Positions 56,747 to 64,000 of a DNA stretch of 64,000 nucleotides are shown here, in pieces. The stretch is from Adenanthera pavonina (taxonomy: Eukaryota > Streptophyta > Magnoliopsida > Fabales > Fabaceae). Positions within the stretch are counted from its first letter, which is position 1. Each line of letters opens with the position of its first letter. Location: positions 4,094,501-4,158,500 of the forward strand of contig JAIVEN010000012.1 in NCBI GenBank assembly GCA_026686845.1, read 5' to 3'. Both the position numbers and the translations under genes were made by a program. The notes under the pieces were generated by a model. The model did not search any database. It was given only the letters and a program-made list of their open reading frames with translations, and was not told the DNA's origin.

Positions 56747-56876
56747 GCTTTCAGTAACTGCAAGGAGCTTCTGGGTCTTACCATTGATCATCTGAATAAC
56801 TCATTGTCTTTTGGGCAGAGTTCTTCACTTGATGAGGTTTTTGAAGATCTTTAAACATGGTTGAGTGCTTTAGGTA
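56747..56876 (+). pseudogene. captured fragment of a pectin methylesterase / PMEI-domain gene
   Basis: One frame reads AFSNCKELLGLTIDHLNNSL then SSLDEVFEDL, a TAA stop (56,851-56,853), and TWLSALGT. The CxELL...A/TIDxLxxSL...DL.TWLSAxxT pattern is the helical PMEI or pro-domain of plant type I pectin methylesterases, which act in the cell wall. Only about 43 codons are present, with a stop in the middle and no catalytic domain, so it is a fragment. Confidence 0.6.
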
Positions 56877-57844
56877 CTACTCTTTTGATCACTCATGGTG
56901 TTGCTATTATGGTTTATTTAGTTTTTTTTTGGTTAGAGGGTAAAAAAATTTTTAAGTTCTTCTAAGAACTTATACATTTGAAATGAAATAGTTATTGACA
57001 TACTATTAGTGTATGAGTGTTGACTTGTATTATATTGTATAGAAACGAATACAATGCATGGTGCATGATTGTATGATGACTCTAAAGAAAATGGAATCCA
57101 TAGGGTGATTCTCATTCATTTGAATCCCTCATATTCAAATTGAACGTCAAGAATTAATTTAGTTTAATTTTATATTTTTAATATTATTTTATTTTAATAT
57201 AAAGTTAGAATCTGAAATAAAATATTCTTCTAGTTGTCACCTTTTTTTTAAAAAAATTATTCTTTAAAAAATTAAAAAAACATAAATTTGAAATTTGGTC
57301 ACTTCTCTTTTTGTTCATTTTATTCTTTTTCTTCTTTTTTTTATCTATTTATCTCAAATTATGTTTCATACAAACAAAAACAACAAGTATATCAAAAAAA
57401 GTTTGGAGATTACAATGATTGTTTGTCAGTTGACATGTACAATTAAGAATACTATCTTCATCATTTATTTGCTTGTGTGATCTTACAGCAACATACCAAC
57501 AAACATGCATAGATGGCTTAGAGGAATCAAAAGAATCACTAGATAGATTTATCAATTGAAATGATTTCTTGCCTAGTCTTTATCTAAGTTATACATAACA
57601 CATTGTATATGTACCAATCATCTTATGTCCTTTCACCTTACTTCCTGAATTTTAGAGGGTAGTTGATAAAAAGTATTCTCTACTTGCAATCTAATGTTGA
57701 ATAACATTTCTATATTGATGATTTAGGATTTCAGTTTGTTTGTAGTCCAATAGCATGAATCTCCTAAATTTGAAGTTACTGTTGTAATAGAAAATTATTT
57801 GGAAGGAACAATTGCTCATGCTGTAATGCATTTTCTATTTCCAA

Positions 57845-57982
57845 TCATACCTACGTGTATCTCAACAACTTCACACAATAAGCCAAGTGGTTGTTGGTGC
57901 CGTCATTGGGACCATTGACTCTATCTTGTGGTATTGGTTATGGAAATCTTTAATTTTGGATGCATTTATATCCTCTCTATGC
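57845..57982 (+). pseudogene. captured fragment resembling a PAP2-type lipid phosphate phosphatase
   Basis: One frame reads RVSQQLHTISQVVVGAVIG, then SILWYWLWKSLILDAFISSL. This resembles the C-terminal PAP2 phosphatase motif (His followed by QVxxGxxxG and a Trp-rich membrane helix) of plant lipid phosphate phosphatases. It is about 45 codons long and surrounded by non-coding sequence. The subfamily is inferred from memory. Confidence 0.45.
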
Positions 57983-58828
57983 ATTTACTTCCTTTATTTG
58001 TAGCTTTTCTTTTCTTTTTTTCTATATTATTCTGGTTATGATTATATTATTCTTTTAGAGAAGGAGAATTTGTGCTCTTCTAGATTTCCTAGTGAGCAGT
58101 GGGAAGTGAATATACTTGCTGAGGAAGTTGCTTTGGCGCTTCTTTAGCCTATTGTAGGAAGTTCCTCCGGAGCTTCTATTTTGGAGCCACATTTGGTTTG
58201 ATAGAGCAAACATGTATTTCATAAATTTCATCTAATGTTAACTTGTATTGAGTTGCCTATTGTAGCTTAAAACCAAGGAAGTACTTTAGGTTCTTAGATC
58301 CTAATTGCCTGAGTTATGGTTTCATTTTATTTATGCTCATTGAGAGTTTTTCCCCTCACTATCCTTGATTAAAAAGAGTTTTCTTCAAAGTTAGTGCATT
58401 TGTCCCCATATAATAGCTGGTTTTTGAGTTGCCTATTTTTATCAATACAATGATCATCTTATCTGCAAATTTTTACAAGTCATACATACGTGCATTCACT
58501 TGACAATTTATCTGCTAACTTTTACAAGTTATGTGAGATTTAATTACATTTATAACTTCACAAAATTGATCCTTTTTGTTATGCTACTGGTTTTTCTTTA
58601 AAAATTAAACTGTAGTTGCTAGAAAGTCTGTGGTTGAATCTTGCATTGCTTTTAAATAGTGATAGTCAATATGTTAAAGATATACGGTTTAGGTTGTTTG
58701 GGATTGGCTGGAAAATGGTAGTACTTATAATTGAGAAGTCTAACTTTCTTGTGAGATGTTGTTGTAGAATTATTGCACCCTTAACTTATAGGGGAGGCTC
58801 TGCCAAAATTGATGCACATCTCAGGAGT

Positions 58829-61800
58829 ATGGATCAATCATAAATGTCTATGAATCATTTGACTAAGGAGTATAGGGATGGAGTGAAAGAGTTCATTACT
58901 TTCATGGTTGAGCATGCAGATGACCGTAATAAAATTTTATGCCCTTGCTTAAAGTGTTGTTATGGGAAGCTAGTTAGTGTAGATGACTTGGAAGATCATT
59001 TAGTGTGTCATGGAATTGATCGAGGTTACAGACGTTGGATAAAGCATGGTGAAATGAATGATGGGTATAGTAGCTCGGGTTATAGTGGATTGAATGATTT
59101 CAACACAAGCATATTCGAGGCTGACTGTCTTGAAGAGATGGCGAATGTGATTGAGACTGAGTTTCAAGATTGTCCTGAGATGTTTGAGAGGTTGAAAAGT
59201 GATGTAGAAAAGCCATTATACTATAGTTGTACTAAATTCATATTATTGTCGATTGTGTTGAAGTTGTACAACTTGAAAACGGGTAATGGATGGAGTGATA
59301 AGAGCTTCATAGAATTGCTTTGCACTTTTGAAGGATATGCTGCCAGAGGATAATGAGCTTCATAGCCAAACATATGAGGCTAAAAGGATGCTATGCTCTA
59401 TTAGGATGAGCTATGAGAGGATACATGCATGTCCTAATGATTGTGTGTTATTCTAGAAAGAACATGCATTGTTAGACAGATGTCCTAAATGTAACGCCCC
59501 ACGATATAAGAAGAAAGAATCAAGTCCGATGAAGGTTGTATGGTATTTTCCTATCATACCTAGATTTAGATGCTTCTACGAAAGTCCTGAAATTATGAAG
59601 CACTGGACATCATATGCGGATGAAAGAATTGAAGATGGAAAGTTTTGACATCCTGCAGATTCTCTGCAATGGAAAAAAATTGATAGTTAATATGAAGACT
59701 TTGGGGTAGAAGATAGAATCCTACGCCTTGCATTATCTACTAATGGAATGAACTTGCATGGTATGTAGAGTAGTACTCACAGTATGTGGCTCATGATTTT
59801 GGTGATTTATAACCTACCACCTTGGCTCTATATAAAGCGGAAGTTTATGATGTTATCTATGTTAATCTCTAGACCCAAACAAACTGGAAATGATATAGAT
59901 ATATATTTGGCTCCACTAATTGAAGTTTTGAAGCTTCTGTGGGAGAGGGGTGTGAAGGTGTATGATGGATATAGGGAAGAGACATTCAAGTTGAGAGCTA
60001 TGTTGTTTGATACAATCAATGATTTTTTGTCATATGGTAATTTGTTAGGCTACAGTATCAAAGGAGATTTTGGATTCCTTATATGTAAAGAAGGCACACA
60101 TTCCATACGATTGGAGCATTGTTCAAAATTTGTCTTCCTCAGGCATCATAGATTTTTGCCTCAGGGACATCATTACATGTGGTGGAGACAAGTGTTTAAT
60201 GAGAATATAGAAGAAGGAAAAGGAGATTTGCCATTAAGTGATGAGCAATTGTTTGACAAGGTAAAGGATTTGAATGACAATTTCGGGAAGCCTTTTGCAA
60301 GATACCTTGGGACTAGTGGGTGGAAGAAAAGGTCATTTTCTTTGAATTGCCATATTAGAAGTCTTTGTATGTGAGGCACTTCCTTGATGTCATGAATATA
60401 GAAAAAAATTGTATGTGAAAGCATCATTGGTACATTACTTAATGTACCGGGAAAGGCTAAAGATGGCATGAAAGCAAGGTTGGATTTAGTTGCTATGGGA
60501 AAAAGAGGAGAATTAGCACCAGTGAAGGATAAATGTTGTACTTATCTACCTTCGATGGCATATACTCTATCAAGAAAAGAGAAAATCACTTTTTGTGAGT
60601 TTCTTGATGGGATTAAAGTTTAAAGGGGTATTCCTCAAACATTAGGAACCTTGTTTCTCTAAAAGACTTGAAGTTAAATGGTCTGAAGTCTCATGATTGC
60701 TATGTTTTTATGGAGAATTTTGTGTCGGTGGCCATGTGATCCACTTTGCCCAAAAGGGTTTAAGGGACAATCACTAAACTATGTTTCTTCTTCAAGTATA
60801 TTTGCAGCAAAGTGATTGACCCTGTGAAGTTACCGGCATTACAAAGAGACATTGTTGTCACTTTATACGAGCTTGAGATGTATTTCCCGCCTTCTTTCTT
60901 TGATATGATGGTTCACCTAGTTAGGGAGACATTATTATATGGTCCAGCTTATATAAGGTGGATGTACCCAATTGAGCATTACATAAGATATTAAAAGGTT
61001 ATGTGAAAAAGACATTGTTATGCGGTCCATCTTATATAAGGTGGATGTACCCAATTGAGCGTTACATAAGATATTAAAAGGTTATGTGAAAAACCGAAGT
61101 AGACAGGAGGGTTGTATTGTTGAATAGTATATAGCCAAAGAAGCTGTTGAATTTTACACTGAATACTTATCCAATGTCGATAACATTGGCCTTCCTAAGT
61201 ATCATCACATGGGAAGAACATCTAGAGAAGGGATTATGGAAAAGGAAATTGTTAGCATCTCCAAGACATAGTGGGAGCAAGCTCACTTGTATGTTTTGCA
61301 CAACTCTGATAAGGTTCTTCTATATGTGGAAATGCACAAGGAGAAACTTAGGAGCTTAAACCCCAATAAGAATGAGAGTTGGATATCAAAAGAACACAAT
61401 CAACTTTTTATAGATTGATTGAGAGATCACATTATTTCAGAGTGGGAAAGGAATCCTAGTCCAGTTTTAGACAGGTTGAGATGGTTAGCTAATGGTCCAT
61501 CTATGTATGTCTTCTCTTATGCCAGTTACCTCATAAATGACTACACATTCTATAACAAAGAACAAGATATTTAGAGCACAATGCAAAACAGTAGAGTAAC
61601 CCTTATAGCTCAATCAATGCATATTTCTAGTGCCAAAGATAGAAACCCTATTTTTACAAATATGTCATACTTCAAGGTAGTTGAGCACATATGGGAGTTG
61701 GATTACATCTTGTTTTGGGCACTGGTTTTTGGTTGTAAGTAGGTTGAAAAAAAGAATGACCTTCAAGTTGATGAGTCAGGGTTCATTCTGGTTAATCTTA

Positions 61801-62126
61801 ATAAGATAGGGTATAAAGATGTGCCTTTTATTTTAGCATCTCAAGCTCAACAAGTGTTTTATGTCCCCCATCCTGCTAATAAGAGGTGGTCGATTGTCAT
61901 GTTAATCAACAAAATAATCGATCATCATAATGATGGTGGAGACCAACAAGATGAAGATATTGTGAATGATTCATTTTCTAGGGCATCATTTGGTTTTGAT
62001 TCCACTAGAAATGATGCCCTCTATATGAGAGATGATCATGAAGAGGGGATTTGGATCATGAAAAGAAGGGGAGGGATCATTCAAGGTACAACAAGAAAGA
62101 GGAAAATATTTTATTTGAACATATAG
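58829..62126 (+). pseudogene. CACTA TNP2-type transposase, decayed
   Basis: It begins MDQS, then a stop at 58,841, then MSMNHLTKEYRDGVKEF with CPCLKCCYG, the transposase-associated N-terminal zinc domain. Tnp2 (Transposase_21) motifs follow in changing frames: YEAKRMLCSIRMSYERIHAC and CPKCNAPRYKKK (59,380-59,520), FPIIPRFRCFY, YNLPPWLYIKRKF, and GNDIDIYLAPLIEVLKLLWE (59,890-59,945). A DUF4218-like part (60,790-60,990, VIDPVKLPALQRDIV) and a DUF4216-like part (61,440-61,900, NGPSMYVFSYASYLINDY, KDVPFILASQAQQVFYV) complete it. At least six stops or frameshifts break it. The intact enzyme would cut at the CACTA ends. Confidence 0.88.
60928..61093 (+). repeat. 83 bp tandem duplication inside the transposase
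   Basis: GACATT(A/G)TTAT(A/G)(T/C)GGTCC(A/T)... followed by ATATAAGGTGGATGTACCCA occurs twice in a row with a period of 83 bases (60,928-61,010 and 61,011-61,093). Because 83 is not a multiple of three, it adds a frameshift. Confidence 0.85.
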
Positions 62127-62235
62127 ATATTGCCTTTAATTTCTTTTCATTATTTAATATAATAATCTTCTTATTTTGTAATATAATTTGTTTTTCGTTA
62201 TTTAATTAATTATTTTAATATTATTACATGTAAAT

Positions 62236-63927
62236 ATGGCTAAGCATGTCACATTACAAGGAGAGATGTTGAAGCACCGACATGGTTTGCAGTAATGAAA
62301 AAGGTTTGCCACGTAAGAGATACTAGAAACAAGATTCATGTGGAATGGAATTACAAAAATTATTCAACGAATGAAGGTGGGAAGAAGTTAAGTAGGTATG
62401 TCAAAGTGACTACAAAGTTGAAAGTGTCTATCTGCCATCCAGAATGGGATGATTGGAGGAAAGTCCCCTTTGCTTTGAAGGACTTAGTTTTCCAAGACAT
62501 AGTGGTAATTATAATTAATTTTAGTACTTAGATGCATTTTTTTATGCATGCAAACCTGTTATAATTAATTTGAGTATTTTGTTTTGTAGTCCGCTTTTGA
62601 TGTTGATGAAAGCTATAGAGTGTATATATATCAAAAGGCAGGGATTTTAATGCGTAATTTTTGATATATCTTGATGAAGTACTTTATGAAAGATGAAGCT
62701 AGCAACATCATTGAGCATCTACCTGCAGCATTTAGAATCTACATAAAACAGGAACATTGGAATGGCTTTATCGATCAACGGTATCAAGAGAAGTTTAAGG
62801 TGAATGATTTTTTTCTGTTAATAATTAAATATTCTAATACTCTTTGTTTATAATTATTTGATTTAAGTATTGAAATTTTTTCAAAAATTAAGTGAAGCAA
62901 ATAGTCAAAGGGCAAAGAGTAAACAGTACCCTTACCGAGTCAACCATTTGGTATACTCCAGAGTAGAGAGGAAGTTGGCAAGTGCATGTATATCTTATGT
63001 TTATCAATACTTAAATTTATTCAAATGCTTATTTATTATTTGCGTGAATACATAGCTGTTGAAGGAGGGATGCACGTGGAAAAAAGTAGCCCATCATGAG
63101 CTATGGTCAAAATCTAGGAAAAACAAAGAATGGATTATTGAGAATGAGAATGTTCAGAAAGTTGATGAAAAAATAGTCAGTGTTACTTTACAAAAATGAT
63201 TTGAAATCTTAATTTTTAGAAGAAAAAATTATTACTTGTTTTATATTCATAGAACAAGATTTCAAATGAGACCTCTGAAGGCAAGGAAGGCTCAGGGTTG
63301 GATGTACTGAGCTAAGCACTGGAGCTCCCTGAACACCCTAGACATGTTAGAGGTGCTGGATTTGATTTTACCAACAAGGCCTATTTTGGGACCAAACGCT
63401 GCCACTCTAATGCTGCAACTAGGGTTCTTGAATTGGAGGCAATTGTCCGACAACAGCATGAAACATAATATGATATGAATAGACGATTAGCCTAACTTGA
63501 GTTGTTGGTCAAACAAGCTGCGTTGCAGGGGACCCAAGGGGTTGTAGTCAGTCCTAGTGTGAAAGATAGTTGCACTCCTCTATCTGAGCATCTCCCTCTG
63601 GTAACTGCTTTTCTTATTAACTAAATTTATAGTTAATTGTTGATATATATTAATAATTTCTAATGTTATGATTGGTATAGGGTATAGGACATTGTCTATT
63701 ATGGCTAGATAACACCCGACATGTGGTTGCAAAAGGGTAAGTGCATAACATCCTAGGAGACATGCTTCATAATGCATCCATGCCTACAGACCATGTCAGA
63801 GTATCAATTGCACTTCCCGAAGAGGAGATTGCAAGGTTGCCTATGCCTACCCAAGGAGCAGAAATGGTATGATAGGCCGTGGGTGGATTGGTAGCATGGC
63901 TCGTGAAACTCATTACTATGGCTCCAC
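62236..63927 (+). pseudogene. Transposase_24-like CACTA accessory gene (multi-exon, broken)
   Basis: The ATG at 62,236 starts MAKHVTLQGEMLKHRHGLQ. Then come a KIHVEWNYKNYSTNEGGKK and WDDWRKVPFALKDLV segment (62,330-62,500), an exon after TTTTGTAG at 62,590 (FDVDESYRVYIYQ, EHWNGFIDQRYQEKF), a VNHLVYSRVERKLA part, and a C-terminal coiled region (63,260-63,600, PEHPRHVRGAGFDF, RVLELEAIVRQQHE). These resemble the plant Ptta/En/Spm Transposase_24 family, the second CACTA gene. A stop after GLQ and others downstream (63,309 region, 63,468 region) suggest it is not functional. Exon borders are approximate and it may continue past the window. Confidence 0.65.
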
Positions 63928-64000
63928 CGAAAAAGGTATGTTAGTTGACAGTTCATTAATTACAATTTGTTTTTATTTTAATAAATTGACCACTTGTGTT

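Larger units (their letters stand above)
54762..64000 (+). mobile_element. CACTA (En/Spm) transposon, right end outside the window
   Basis: The left terminus CACTACTACAAAAATGGG at 54,762 matches the CACTA inverted-repeat start. Subterminal palindromic repeats follow (54,850-55,080), then a region with host-gene fragments (56,371 to about 57,980), a TNP2-type transposase pseudogene (58,829-62,126) and a Transposase_24-like gene (62,236-63,927). The other terminus was not found in the window, so the element is at least 9.2 kb. Frame breaks in the transposase show that this copy is not autonomous. Confidence 0.85.

Overview
This window is nuclear DNA from a flowering plant, most likely a eudicot, although the species cannot be fixed from sequence alone. 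The evidence is AT-rich intergenic DNA, intron-containing genes with GT/AG borders, plant class IV (GH19) chitinases, and plant-type Ty1/copia, Ty3/gypsy, CACTA, MULE, SINE and MITE elements. Only two host genes look complete, plus the first exon of a third. Most of the rest is mobile DNA, much of it nested.

Left part (1-21,000). At 797-884, minus strand, is a probable first exon (signal peptide) of an LRR receptor kinase whose remainder would lie off the left edge. From about 3,585 to 20,785 a segment is present in three tandem copies. Unit A (3,585-8,803) has lost its chitinase through a deletion. It also carries a 2.5 kb solo LTR (5,009-7,550) and a tRNA-derived SINE (8,115-8,344). Unit B (8,804-14,302) has a two-exon chitinase without a chitin-binding domain. 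Unit C (14,303-20,785) has a two-exon chitinase with an N-terminal hevein domain. Shared and private insertions and deletions let the order of events be read: B and C share a MITE that A lacks, so A split off first.

Middle part (21,000-32,300). A decayed plant polyprotein fragment is split by an antisense solo LTR of a Sirevirus-like copia element (21,833-23,412). Next comes a well-preserved, non-autonomous Ty3/gypsy element on the minus strand (23,905-29,084, TSD TCAAT) that keeps gag and only the extreme end of pol. Then follows a decayed hAT-like element (about 29,469-32,214) that encloses a long-inverted-repeat Mutator-like element.

Right-middle part (32,540-53,832). A minus-strand Ty3/gypsy element with TSD AGGAT has a second Ty1/copia Sirevirus (41,629-53,285, TSD ATATT) inserted inside its 5' LTR. 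The Sirevirus encodes gag, pol and an extra downstream ORF in the envelope-like position. All three are broken by stop codons, each one transition away from CAA, CAG, CGA or TGG.

Right end (54,762-64,000+). This is a CACTA (En/Spm) transposon with its left terminus, subterminal palindromic repeats, a decayed TNP2-type transposase and a Transposase_24-like gene; it runs off the right edge. Between its terminus and the transposase it carries pieces of host genes: a cation-chloride cotransporter with an intron, a pectin methylesterase/PMEI domain, and a PAP2 lipid-phosphatase-like segment.

All calls were made by reading the sequence. Domain names rest on recognised motifs, not on searches.
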